This document shows positions 24,330 to 32,801 of a stretch of DNA of 32,801 bases, piece by piece. Origin of the DNA: UBA3907 sp033810155 (GTDB lineage: Bacteria > Bacillota > Sulfobacillia > Fermentithermobacillales > Fermentithermobacillaceae); assembly GCA_033810155.1 (NCBI GenBank), contig JAPXKJ010000011.1:1-32801 (forward strand). Direction: 5' to 3'. Within the stretch, counting starts at the first letter, position 1. Each line of letters starts with the position of its first letter. The notes under the pieces were generated by a model, which made no database searches, had not been told where the DNA came from, and saw only the letters and a list, made by a program, of their open reading frames with translations. The translations under genes and the position numbers were made by a program.

Positions 24330-27197
24330 TTGAAGAAAGATCGTGTGCATTTCCTTACCTCAGTCGTTCTTTTTTGTCTTTTGGCTAGCAGTTGCTTTCA
24401 GCCAATTTTTGTATCTACCGCTTCTGCATCTTTTGAAAAAAGCTTAAATGCAAGCGCATGTTACAAGGCTCTTGAAAGTAACCTTGCAGATATCGGTGCT
24501 TCTGACCTTATGAAAGGTTTTGATCTTAGAGGATCTGATGAGGTCATAGGCATCGTAGACACAGGGTTAGATCCCCTGATACCATGCTTTGCAGGCAAAG
24601 ATAAGGTAATAGATTGGATTGACCTTACTGAGGAAGGTAAAGCTTCGATCCTAGGAGAGTTTAAGGCAATTGATGGGGTTATCTCCATAGGAGGCATCAA
24701 CCTAAGGGTAGAAGGCTTAAAGAGTCTGAGTGGGACCTACGTAGTCGGAGTTTTGCCAAAGGCATTGTGTTCACAGTTCGCTTCGCACCCGGACATATAT
24801 TTCGTGGCTTACAACCCCCTAAAAGAAGGAGTCTACGAAGCAGTAGCAGTGGATACAAACATGGATCATATACTCTCTGACGAGACAGTTCTCCGTCCAT
24901 ACAACACCTCCAAAAGCGCAGTGAAGATACAGATAGATGACCACCAATACGTGTCTGTGGTGCTTACATCAATTGGGAGAGACGGGAAAGATATTCGCTT
25001 TGGATTTGACTTGACAGGCCATGGTACAGGCATGGCATCTATATTATCAGGGTACGCCGGGGTTGCTCCCGATGCTCGTCTTTTGGTCGTAAAAGCCATA
25101 CCCTCGACAGGAACTTGTGATTGGCAAGTATTAGTTAGTGGGATTAAGGCGTGTCTCAATCGCGGTGCCAGCGTTGTGCTCTTAGGCAGCGTCCCGCAGG
25201 ATCATATCCCTGAGACTTTGTGGCTAGAAGTAGAACGCCTCGCACAATCCAAAAACGCTCACATAATCATGCCTGCAGGCGATAAAGGCCCTGGTGTAGG
25301 AACTCTTACAGCATCTAGCGCTTGGCCCGGGCTCGTCATAGCATCAGGATACTATCCTTCCGGTACCCTTAAAGCTCTCTTTCCATCGAAAAGCCTAGGT
25401 GATACTTTTTACCCGGAATCCTCGTGTGGGCCTGACCTAAAGGGCAATAGAGGGATAGATATCGTCGCTCCCGTCATTGCGCCAGTCTACAGGGCGGGAT
25501 ACGAAGGGCTGCAACAATTTGGGTTGATGGAAGGGACGTCGGTCTCTGCGGCATATGCAGCAGGAGCAGTCTGCCTTTTGAGAGAGGGTTCAAAGAGACT
25601 AGGTGATTCGCCTTTACAAGCAGCCAGTTCAGCCCTGGTACAAGGCGCAAATCCTCTTGATGGAACCCTACCCGTAGAACAGGGCCACGGAAAGATCAAC
25701 CTGGTCAATGCCTGGTCTTTTATATCAAAAGGCAGAGAAGATGCCAGACTCAAACTGGTTCACAAATGGAATGGCAATGTGACAGACGGAGACATATGGG
25801 TAAAAGGAAACAACTTGGGCGCTTTGCCGCTATGGATAGATAACTTTGCAACAGCCTTTAGGCGCATAGAACTAAAAAGCACAGCGGATTGGCTCAAGAA
25901 CCAAGGAAACTACGTGGATATTATGCCAGTAGCCCAAAGATCGGTAGTGACATATGGGTGTGAGAAGCTAGATCCAGGCTTTTACGGGGCCGAGATCATC
26001 GCAGACGATTCGCACACTCCATATGTAGATGCCAAGATGGCGGTTAGCATAGCTATTCCAAACGAGTTTGGCCCCGAGGGTAGCGTGAGTTTTGCATCAC
26101 CGCTTTATCGAGGATCCGGTGTGTGCAGGCAGTTTGCAAACGTGCCCGACAGCGCGCAAAGGCTCACATTATCTATGCAAACCTTGGGATCAAGTGCGAA
26201 CTTCGCTTTATACAATCCAGACGGCCTTTTGGTAGAAAAGGGACTAATCGAAGATGAAAAAGAATGTGTAGTAGGTCTTCCAAAGGGAGGCTTGTGGCAG
26301 ATATGTTTCTTCACAGACCCTTTGGACGAAGGTGAAGAAAAGACATTTATACTCACAGAAGCAAAACTAAAAGGAGTATGCGTGTCAGACCTAGGAGTCT
26401 TAGACGGCTGCCAAGGGTTTGCCATCAAATCTGATGAGATGATGCCTATAGGGTTGAGATTCATTTCTTCAAAGAACGAAACTGAGCTGCGCCATAGGAT
26501 GTCTGTGATCATCCCTTCGGGAGAAAGCATGTTTCTGCCTTTAGTAACCGTATCACAGGATGTTGAAAGCCTTTGGCTCAGATTTGGAACCGGTACCGGA
26601 CATACGCTCAAGGCGTACCTTTACTACCTCGACGAAACCTCAGGAAAGTGGATTGAAATCGATAGCGCTAGCTCAGGGGATACTTACATAGGACACATCC
26701 AACTAGACTCCCCTGCAAGAGGCAGGTACATGGCTTGCATCGAGGGAGATCCTGAAGGAGATGCATGTTACGCCGAAATTGACTATATGGTTTTAGAAGG
26801 CCTGCCAAAATCATATAGCGTGCCTATGGTCAAAAGGACCAATCTGCTAAAACCAGGTTTAACTCACATTGAGATCGAAGCCCGCAGGGATCAAGAATCT
26901 CCGCAAACCGTAGTGGTAAGAAAAGAGCGAGGCGAAATCGTAGGCGTGATAGAAAGAGCCTCCTTAAGCAAAGCCCAAACCTATCTGGTACAATTGACAG
27001 GAACGGGTGAGTTAAAAACGATCAAAGCTTTTGCAAAAGAAGAACTGTTCCCTGTAGATCTGTGTGTTGTCCTAGGGGGCAGAGCTTATCAGCTTTATAA
27101 CGGCAAGGTGACAGCGCCGCTTCAATATGGAGAGTACGGAACTTACCAAGTCTTTGGAAGCGGAGATACGATCCGTTTCAGAACGATGCCTGAATAG
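24330..27197 (+). CDS. Secreted subtilase (S8, tripeptidyl-peptidase-II-like), paralogue 1
   Basis: A 955-residue exported protein. The N-terminal hydrophobic segment (about 8-30) ends at ASSC or STASA, so either lipoprotein or ordinary secretion is possible. The subtilase domain has the triad Asp77 (IGIVDTGLD), His231 (TGHGTGMAS) and Ser404 (EGTSVSAAYAAG). The long 150-residue insertion between Asp and His is a feature of tripeptidyl-peptidase-II-type subtilases. The oxyanion-hole Asn is replaced: AGDKGPG with Asp318 where the motif is normally AGNxGP. The last 500 residues are beta-rich, including a PPC-like segment (LYNPDGLLVEKG), and end in a conserved module (GELKTIKAF). TTG 24330 follows GGGAG by 9 bases. 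It is a full-length paralogue of the gene at 29649. Activity may be reduced. Confidence 0.88.
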   Translation: MKKDRVHFLTSVVLFCLLASSCFQPIFVSTASASFEKSLNASACYKALESNLADIGASDLMKGFDLRGSDEVIGIVDTGLDPLIPCFAGKDKVIDWIDLTEEGKASILGEFKAIDGVISIGGINLRVEGLKSLSGTYVVGVLPKALCSQFASHPDIYFVAYNPLKEGVYEAVAVDTNMDHILSDETVLRPYNTSKSAVKIQIDDHQYVSVVLTSIGRDGKDIRFGFDLTGHGTGMASILSGYAGVAPDARLLVVKAIPSTGTCDWQVLVSGIKACLNRGASVVLLGSVPQDHIPETLWLEVERLAQSKNAHIIMPAGDKGPGVGTLTASSAWPGLVIASGYYPSGTLKALFPSKSLGDTFYPESSCGPDLKGNRGIDIVAPVIAPVYRAGYEGLQQFGLMEGTSVSAAYAAGAVCLLREGSKRLGDSPLQAASSALVQGANPLDGTLPVEQGHGKINLVNAWSFISKGREDARLKLVHKWNGNVTDGDIWVKGNNLGALPLWIDNFATAFRRIELKSTADWLKNQGNYVDIMPVAQRSVVTYGCEKLDPGFYGAEIIADDSHTPYVDAKMAVSIAIPNEFGPEGSVSFASPLYRGSGVCRQFANVPDSAQRLTLSMQTLGSSANFALYNPDGLLVEKGLIEDEKECVVGLPKGGLWQICFFTDPLDEGEEKTFILTEAKLKGVCVSDLGVLDGCQGFAIKSDEMMPIGLRFISSKNETELRHRMSVIIPSGESMFLPLVTVSQDVESLWLRFGTGTGHTLKAYLYYLDETSGKWIEIDSASSGDTYIGHIQLDSPARGRYMACIEGDPEGDACYAEIDYMVLEGLPKSYSVPMVKRTNLLKPGLTHIEIEARRDQESPQTVVVRKERGEIVGVIERASLSKAQTYLVQLTGTGELKTIKAFAKEELFPVDLCVVLGGRAYQLYNGKVTAPLQYGEYGTYQVFGSGDTIRFRTMPE

Positions 27198-27244
27198 GAA
27201 GATGGCACCACCGGTTACTGTTTGGATCTGGAGGAATGGTATAA

Positions 27245-28702
27245 ATGATGCACAAAAAACGAAGTCAATTCTTCTCAAAAGTCTGCCTGATGCTGTTAGT
27301 AACCTCCATGGTTTCTTTGGGCGCTGGCGGATATGTTTTCGCAGGACCGTCACAGTCAGAAGAACCTACGGCAGCTACTTATGAGATACCTGCCCAAGAT
27401 GAAGATTGGTTTTACCTATTTCAGGATGTAAAAGACCTTATACTGCTCCTATACCCAGGCGATGTAAACGTTGAAACATTATACCAAGGTGCTATTAGAG
27501 GGCTCTTTGAATCCCTTGGCGATCCTTACTCTCAATACCTAGACAAAGAACAGTACGCCAGCTTATCTCAAGAAATGGAAGGCGAGTTTAGCGGGATAGG
27601 TGTGGGTATACAGCTCATAAATGGTAACATAACAGTGGTAAGCGTATTCAAAGATTCCCCCGCCGAGAAAGCGGGACTAAGACCCGGCGATGTGATACTT
27701 GAAGTTGACGGGGTCGATCTCAGGGGTAAAGGACCCGAAGACGCTTCCGCTTTGTTGAAAGGTGACCCTCGCACCGGCGTAAGCGTTACAGTCCTACGCC
27801 CGAGCACTGGTCAGACCCTTACTGTTCACATGATAAGGGCGCGAATATCTGCATATCCCATAGAGATGAAAGACCTAGGCGATGGCATGTTCTACGTTAG
27901 GATCAGCCAATTTACTTCTACTACAGGAGACGACTTTTCAGTCCTTATGGAGTGGATGCGACACAAAGGCGCCAAAGGGCTTGTGTTGGATCTGAGGAAC
28001 AACCCTGGCGGGCGGTTGGATTCGGCCATACAAGTGGCTGCTGAGTTGGTGCCAGAGGGACCCATTGTTCAGTTAAAACAAAAGGACGTGAGGCAGGTAA
28101 TATGGAGCGACAAAGAGACCGAACCTATGCCAACTGTGATTCTCGTAGATGGCGGAACTGCTAGTGCGTCGGAGATAGTAGCAGGTGCCATCAGGGACAG
28201 AGGCAAAGGGATATTAGTTGGGGAAAGAACCTTTGGAAAAGCATGTGTCCAAGCAATGGTTCCTTTGGGGGATGACTTGGGGGGCTTCAAGCTTACTATA
28301 GCTGACTACTACACCCCGGCAGGGACAGCTATTTCAGGAGTAGGTCTCAAACCTAACGTGCTGGTAAAGGAAAAGCCTCTTGAATTACCAAATACCTTGG
28401 TCTACAAACGGCAGATCAAGGTAGGTACAGTAGGGCTAGATGTTTTGGCCCTGCAAGATTGCCTTAGATTCTTAGGGTATGATCCCGGTCCTTCGGACGG
28501 CATCTTCGGGAAGAAGACCCAAGAGGCCACAGCCTCGTTTTTGAAGGACTATGGTAGGAGTTTTTCAGGAGTTTTGGGAGAAGCAGAAGCTTCTGCCATA
28601 AACGCAGCAGTATCTGAAAAAGCCGTAACTGCTCCAGATGTAGTTTTGGAGGAAGCCAAGACGATCCTAAAACATTGGTTGGAACTCGAAGGTAATGGCT
28701 AG
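27245..28702 (+). CDS. C-terminal processing peptidase (S41, CtpA-like) with peptidoglycan-binding domain
   Basis: A 485-residue exported serine protease. The signal peptide ends near YVFAG (about 33). A short helical segment (55-110) precedes a PDZ domain (about 115-195, GIGVGIQLINGNITVVSVF) and the S41 protease domain with catalytic Ser307 (GGTASASE) and Lys332 (ERTFGKACVQ), spaced 25 residues as in Prc and D1 protease. A C-terminal PG_binding_1 domain (about 393-445, VLALQDCLRFLGYDPGPSDG) should hold it in the wall. It would cleave non-polar C-termini of exported proteins. ATG 27245 (or 27248) has GGAGG (27231-27235) 9 bases ahead. It follows subtilase 1 by 47 bases and is probably cotranscribed with it. 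Confidence 0.93.
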   Translation: MMHKKRSQFFSKVCLMLLVTSMVSLGAGGYVFAGPSQSEEPTAATYEIPAQDEDWFYLFQDVKDLILLLYPGDVNVETLYQGAIRGLFESLGDPYSQYLDKEQYASLSQEMEGEFSGIGVGIQLINGNITVVSVFKDSPAEKAGLRPGDVILEVDGVDLRGKGPEDASALLKGDPRTGVSVTVLRPSTGQTLTVHMIRARISAYPIEMKDLGDGMFYVRISQFTSTTGDDFSVLMEWMRHKGAKGLVLDLRNNPGGRLDSAIQVAAELVPEGPIVQLKQKDVRQVIWSDKETEPMPTVILVDGGTASASEIVAGAIRDRGKGILVGERTFGKACVQAMVPLGDDLGGFKLTIADYYTPAGTAISGVGLKPNVLVKEKPLELPNTLVYKRQIKVGTVGLDVLALQDCLRFLGYDPGPSDGIFGKKTQEATASFLKDYGRSFSGVLGEAEASAINAAVSEKAVTAPDVVLEEAKTILKHWLELEGNG

Positions 28703-28784
28703 ATAAGTACGGAACCTTTCAGGATGTTTTACGTCAAGATTAATATCGCCCACTTCATTTCCTTTATGGAGGATTTGTGATCAG

Positions 28785-29612
28785 ATGCAGGTTGAAAGAA
28801 AAGTAAAGAAAATAGGGTTATGTTTGGTTGCATCATTGGTGATCATATCATGCTGCAGTTCTATCTGTTTTGCTTCCGCCCCATCAAACGACGTTTTTCT
28901 AATCTTAAAAGCCAAAGATGTAATGGTAGGATTTGAAGATGGCAGCATGCGCTGGGAAGAGAACCTTACAAGGGCCCAAGCAGTAAAAATCATAGTAACC
29001 GCTATGGGACTTCAGGAACAGGTAAAGCAGAGTCAGAGCCTTTGGACCCTTTTCCCGGACGTAGAGAAGTGGCACTGGGCTTTTGGTGTGATAAACCTTG
29101 CAGCAGAGTTGGGAATAGTCAAAGGGTTTCCCGATGGGACTTTTAAGCCCGACAAATCGGTTACCAAAGCAGAATATGCTTGTATGCTTTCGCGAATGTA
29201 TAAGGCTCTGGGAGGGATACCTGAAGAATCGACGAAAATTCCCTCCATAACGCCTTCTTGGGCGATGGATGAAATATCCCAATCCTCAGATTTGATTTCT
29301 GCCCTCAATCCAAAAGAAGGCGATACATACGACTACGCTATTACCCGTGGGGAAACCGCAAGTCTTACCTATTCCCTGATGGAAGCCTTCGGCCTTTTGT
29401 ACGACATAATCGGTACATTGGATGAAGTAAAAACAGGGAGCATATCCATTACCCCCTATAACTCAAAAGATCCGATCGTTATAAAGACGGGAAGTACGAC
29501 TAAGTGCCTCACTGAGGACAAGGAGATCTCGATCTCAGGTGACCTAGTAGGAAAAGAAGTTTATGTTATTTTAGACAAACACAGAGCTTGTGCTCTCTTG
29601 GTGACTAAATAG
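28785..29612 (+). CDS. Small SLH-domain protein
   Basis: A 275-residue exported protein with a hydrophobic signal segment (about 9-31, ending near CFASAPS). Three SLH domains fill the middle: about 38-76 (MVGFEDGSMRWEENLTRAQA), 89-141 (GFPDGTFKPDKSVTKAEY) and a weaker third at 157-205. The last 65 residues form a beta-rich module (IIGTLDEVKTGSISI...LVGKEVYVIL) like those repeated in the large SLH protein at 22212. It should bind the wall through its SLH domains; with no catalytic domain it may be an anchor or accessory for the neighbouring proteases. ATG 28785 has GGAGG (28768-28772) 12 bases ahead, a slightly long spacing. Confidence 0.87.
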   Translation: MQVERKVKKIGLCLVASLVIISCCSSICFASAPSNDVFLILKAKDVMVGFEDGSMRWEENLTRAQAVKIIVTAMGLQEQVKQSQSLWTLFPDVEKWHWAFGVINLAAELGIVKGFPDGTFKPDKSVTKAEYACMLSRMYKALGGIPEESTKIPSITPSWAMDEISQSSDLISALNPKEGDTYDYAITRGETASLTYSLMEAFGLLYDIIGTLDEVKTGSISITPYNSKDPIVIKTGSTTKCLTEDKEISISGDLVGKEVYVILDKHRACALLVTK

Positions 29613-29648
29613 ATCTCTAGTTTCGGAATTGCAAAAAAGGGGAGAGAA

Positions 29649-32558
29649 ATGATGCCAAAAAAGATTGGTCGCAAAATAGCTGCAACTCTCATCATACTGG
29701 CTTTGTTCTTTCCCATAGCATGCGTGGCAGATGCCGAAGGCAGCCCCGAGAAAACAGCTCGAGTGAGCATTTCATCACCAGAGCGCTCCATAGATTCCAA
29801 TGCGGCTTATGCTGCACTTCAAGGGAATTTGGAATCCATAGGTGCAGACAAACTCGCATCAGAGCACGGTATTACAGGTGTGGGACAGGTAATAGGTATA
29901 GTTGACACAGGTGTGGACCCCTTGATGCCCGGGATGTTTCGGCAAGATGGCACGTCCAAGATAAAGATTTGGCAAGACCTGACTCAGGAAGGCATACCCA
30001 ACATTCTTGGGACATACCAGGCTGAGCAAGGTGTTGTGACCGTACATGGGCTTCGCCTCAACGTACGGAATCTTAGAAGCCTTAGCAATAACTACATAGT
30101 AGGAGTCCTTCCGTCCGCAATTTCTGATTTGCTTCCTATCAAAAAAGATATCTATTTTGTAGCATACGACCCTATTACAAAAGGTGTGTTCGAAGGCGTT
30201 TGTATAGATACCAACTTAGATATGGATATGAGCAACGAAACGATCCTCTACAGGTATGATCGGTTCAAAAACGTCGCTAAGATACAGATAGACTCTTCAA
30301 AGGCAGTATCTGTTGTGGTAAGTTCCATAGATACAACTTCAGGTAAGCCCTCTTTTGGGTTTGACCTCCATGGACACGGAACAGCCCTTGCATCTTTGAT
30401 ATCAGGGTATGATAAAGGCTACGGAGGAGTAGCCCCGGGAGCAGATATCATAGTTGTCAAAGCTATTAGTTCAACCGGAGCAGGCAACTGGTACGACATA
30501 ATACGAGGAGTTCAGTATTGCATAAATAAAGGTGCAGGAGTAGTTCTGATTGGAGCGGTCCCGGATACCCCCATCACAGATTCGAGTTGGACTTCTTTAC
30601 AAGAATTAGCAAACTCGAGCAATGTACACCTTGTGATACCTGCCGGAAACGTAGGGCCCGGCGCAGGTTCGCTTACTATTGCAGATACCTCAGGTTCCCT
30701 CATAGTGTCCTCTGGTTACTATCCTGTGGCAACCTACAGGGCCGTATTCGGCGAAAGGATTTTGCAAGATACTTGGTATCCGTTTTCCTCGTGCGGACCC
30801 GATCTAAACGGGGGAAGGGGCATAGATATTTCGGCGCCTGCTATCGCACCTGTGCCTGAACCCGGATACTACTTGTCGCCTAGATTTACGTTAATAGAGG
30901 GGACCTCAGTTTCCTCAGCATATGCGGCGGGCTCGGTAGCTTTGCTAAGACAAGCTGCGATTCGCTTCGGAAGTCAAGTGTTTTCTGGTGCAACCGTGTC
31001 GCTTCTACAGGGCGCTTCCTTGCTCAAGGATGCTTTGCCCGTAGAACAAGGCTACGGGAAGATAGATTTGGCGAGATCATGGTCTTTGATCATGGGTGGG
31101 ATCTCAGATCCAAAACTGAAGATTGCAAGGAAATGGGATGGGGAAATCGCAAATGGCGATCTCTGGATAGAAGGGTCTGCGTTAGGGGCATTTCCAATGT
31201 GGCTGGACAACTTTGCGCCCTCTTACAGAAGTGTGAGGGTCTTTGCAACCGAAGATTGGCTCAGGTGTCAAACCGCTACTTTGAATTTGGCCCCAATTGC
31301 ACAAAGGGATACTTTAGTCTACGGTTCAGATCAGTTACCTCCCGGATTTTACTCAGGACAGGTCCTTGTAGACGACGCTTCTACTTTGGGTGTAGACGGG
31401 CAAATGGTAGTTAGCATGTCTCTTCCGGAGAAGATTGAATCTGGGAGCGGAGGCAGCTTTAATCTAGCGATTGGCGCACAAGATTCCAAAGTGAGAAAAT
31501 TCCTTTGCGTTCCACAAAGCGCCCAGTGCATGTTGTTATCCCTTAGCGGACAGGGCGCGGGCGCAAGGTACGCTCTTTACAACCCGTACGGTCTCATGGT
31601 TGAACAAGGCTTTCTCGAAGAATCTCAGTCTGTTTACGTCGGATTGCCGGCACCAGGTCTTTGGCAGGTGTGTTTCTTCAGAGACGCCCAAGATGGAATA
31701 TCGGGTACGTTCTCGATTGACGTGGACGTGACGTTCCCCGGTGTCTGCATCTCAGATCAGGGCGTGACCGGGGACATGCAGGAGTTTTCGGTGAAGTCTG
31801 ATGAAAGTCTGGGGGTTTCGTTTCAACTAATTGGAGGAGGCGCTACTTCACAGAGGCGTGACAGACAGTCTACATTGGTCTATGCGGGCCAAAGTTACGT
31901 CATTCCTATACCGTCGGTCGATGAATCTGTAACCACCTTGTCTGCAAGATGTGGGACTACCAGAGAAAACGTCCTTAGGATGTGTTTGTATCGTATAGAT
32001 GCTGAGACTGGTAAGTGGGTAGAAATCCAAAGGATAATGACGGGTGCGTCAGGCACTGCGGAAATAACGGTTTTGGATCCGCCGCCGGGGGAGTATTCTC
32101 TAACCATAGAGGCATATACTCAGAAGGCGTCGGCGTATGCTGAGGTGGATTGCGTACTCATAAACGGTGCTGCGGATAGCACCAAATCGCCCCTGACAAG
32201 AAATGTTGAATGGCTAAGTTCAGGGGTAAACTCAATCCAAGTTAAGCCAGGGCAAGGATATGATTCTGCAAGAACTATAGCGATTACGAAAAAAGATGAT
32301 GGCAGTATAATAGGCGTTTTTGATAGAGCATATGTTGACTCTGCCCAAGTGCCTGTAATCCAGCTAATAGGAACAGGGCAGCTCAAGACTATAAAAGCGT
32401 ACGATAGCCAATGGTTTGTGCCTGTTGATATTCCTGTCACCATAGGGAACGCTACATATCAGCTCCATCGAGGGAGGATCACAGCTCCTTTTGGGAACCC
32501 AAGTAGCGCCGTCTTCTGTCTTCCTGAAGGAGCGGGAGTCTTTAATTTCGGGCTTTAA
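29649..32558 (+). CDS. Secreted subtilase (S8, tripeptidyl-peptidase-II-like), paralogue 2
   Basis: A 969-residue paralogue of the protein at 24330, similar along its whole length. A signal segment (about 10-28) ends near CVADA. The triad is Asp86 (IGIVDTGVD), His243 (LHGHGTALAS) and Ser420 (EGTSVSSAYAAG), with the oxyanion Asn334 kept (PAGNVGPGAG), so this copy looks fully catalytic. The insertion between Asp and His is about 155 residues. Shared later motifs include LPVEQGYGKID and GQLKTIKAY near the C-terminus. ATG 29649 or 29652 is the start; GGGGAG (29639-29644) is 4 or 7 bases ahead, favouring 29652. It follows the small SLH gene by 36 bases. The protein has no SLH domain itself, so how it stays on the surface is unclear. 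Confidence 0.9.
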   Translation: MMPKKIGRKIAATLIILALFFPIACVADAEGSPEKTARVSISSPERSIDSNAAYAALQGNLESIGADKLASEHGITGVGQVIGIVDTGVDPLMPGMFRQDGTSKIKIWQDLTQEGIPNILGTYQAEQGVVTVHGLRLNVRNLRSLSNNYIVGVLPSAISDLLPIKKDIYFVAYDPITKGVFEGVCIDTNLDMDMSNETILYRYDRFKNVAKIQIDSSKAVSVVVSSIDTTSGKPSFGFDLHGHGTALASLISGYDKGYGGVAPGADIIVVKAISSTGAGNWYDIIRGVQYCINKGAGVVLIGAVPDTPITDSSWTSLQELANSSNVHLVIPAGNVGPGAGSLTIADTSGSLIVSSGYYPVATYRAVFGERILQDTWYPFSSCGPDLNGGRGIDISAPAIAPVPEPGYYLSPRFTLIEGTSVSSAYAAGSVALLRQAAIRFGSQVFSGATVSLLQGASLLKDALPVEQGYGKIDLARSWSLIMGGISDPKLKIARKWDGEIANGDLWIEGSALGAFPMWLDNFAPSYRSVRVFATEDWLRCQTATLNLAPIAQRDTLVYGSDQLPPGFYSGQVLVDDASTLGVDGQMVVSMSLPEKIESGSGGSFNLAIGAQDSKVRKFLCVPQSAQCMLLSLSGQGAGARYALYNPYGLMVEQGFLEESQSVYVGLPAPGLWQVCFFRDAQDGISGTFSIDVDVTFPGVCISDQGVTGDMQEFSVKSDESLGVSFQLIGGGATSQRRDRQSTLVYAGQSYVIPIPSVDESVTTLSARCGTTRENVLRMCLYRIDAETGKWVEIQRIMTGASGTAEITVLDPPPGEYSLTIEAYTQKASAYAEVDCVLINGAADSTKSPLTRNVEWLSSGVNSIQVKPGQGYDSARTIAITKKDDGSIIGVFDRAYVDSAQVPVIQLIGTGQLKTIKAYDSQWFVPVDIPVTIGNATYQLHRGRITAPFGNPSSAVFCLPEGAGVFNFGL

Positions 32559-32634
32559 GAGGGATCCTAGAACGAAGCAGAATACGTGATGCGCGGAATA
32601 TAACGGATGAAAACACATATTAGAGGTGGTAGTC

Positions 32635-32801
32635 ATGGGATCTCACCATGAGATTAGAAAATCGATGCGGTTTCTGAAAAGGACCGCATCTTATCTTTTG
32701 CTACTTACACTTCTGCTCCAGGTATTTAGCGTGGCGCCTGCGTTTGCCGAAGAGGCACCTTCTCTTCCTCAGGCATCTACAGTAACGGTTGAAATACCTG
32801 A
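32635..32801 (+). CDS. Start of an exported protein, cut by the window edge
   Basis: ATG 32635 follows AGAGGTGG (32622-32629) by 5 bases. The 55 visible residues form a basic start (HHEIRKSMRFLKR), a hydrophobic core rich in Leu (SYLLLLTLLLQVFSVA) and a signal-peptidase site near PAFA before EEAPSLPQ. The mature protein is outside the window, so its family is unknown. The location suggests another member of the envelope locus. Confidence 0.8.
   Translation, partial: MGSHHEIRKSMRFLKRTASYLLLLTLLLQVFSVAPAFAEEAPSLPQASTVTVEIP

Noticed and set aside
24330..24395. Firm lipoprotein assignment for subtilase 1
   Set aside because: ASSC is a poor lipobox lacking the usual Leu at -3, and STASA offers a normal signal-peptidase site; left open in the entry.
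26105..26611. 168-codon open frame opposite subtilase 1
   Set aside because: Antisense shadow of a well-supported gene with no domain.

Overview
The window reads as chromosomal DNA of an anaerobic, amino-acid-fermenting member of the Bacillota (Firmicutes), possibly a thermophile. The evidence is an RNA polymerase delta subunit gene (rpoE) directly before pyrG, strong GGAGG-type ribosome binding sites, frequent TTG and GTG starts, SLH-domain cell-wall proteins, and a complete set of lysine aminomutase genes. I cannot name a genus. I saw no tRNA, rRNA, CRISPR array, prophage or classical insertion sequence.

Layout. (1) 1-1168, minus strand: the 5' part of a class A penicillin-binding protein gene. 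(2) 1228-2571: a RAYT (REP-associated Y1 transposase) bounded by inverted 29-bp REP-like palindromes, with many short tandem repeats upstream. (3) 2635-6161, plus strand: speE, speB and argS (polyamine synthesis and arginyl-tRNA synthetase). (4) 6248-16094: a lysine fermentation locus. A RocR-like sigma-54 activator points left; divergently transcribed are kdd, kamA, kamB, kamC, kamD and kamE, preceded by a clear -24/-12 sigma-54 promoter and a cluster of TTCGGC inverted repeats that are candidate activator sites. (5) 16162-18276: rpoE-pyrG. (6) 18454-21702: a biotin-dependent carboxyltransferase lacking its own biotin domain, a PhzF-family enzyme and pyroglutamyl peptidase I. (7) 21827-32801: an envelope locus. 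It begins with a strong sigma-70 promoter and a long structured leader before a major SLH (S-layer-like) protein ending in a good intrinsic terminator. Then come a secreted subtilase, a CtpA-type protease with a peptidoglycan-binding domain, a small SLH protein, a second paralogous subtilase, and the start of another exported protein.

How the parts work together. In the lysine locus KamA makes beta-lysine, KamDE moves the terminal amino group to give 3,5-diaminohexanoate, Kdd oxidises it, and KamB/KamC are the predicted ATP-dependent reactivase of the B12 enzyme KamDE. The later steps (kce, kal, CoA transferase) are not in the window. In the envelope locus two paralogous tripeptidyl-peptidase-II-like subtilases surround a wall-binding CtpA and an SLH protein. 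This looks like a surface proteolysis module that could supply peptides to the fermentation pathways, and it is the best candidate here for an undescribed system. In the first subtilase the oxyanion-hole Asn is Asp, while the second keeps Asn.
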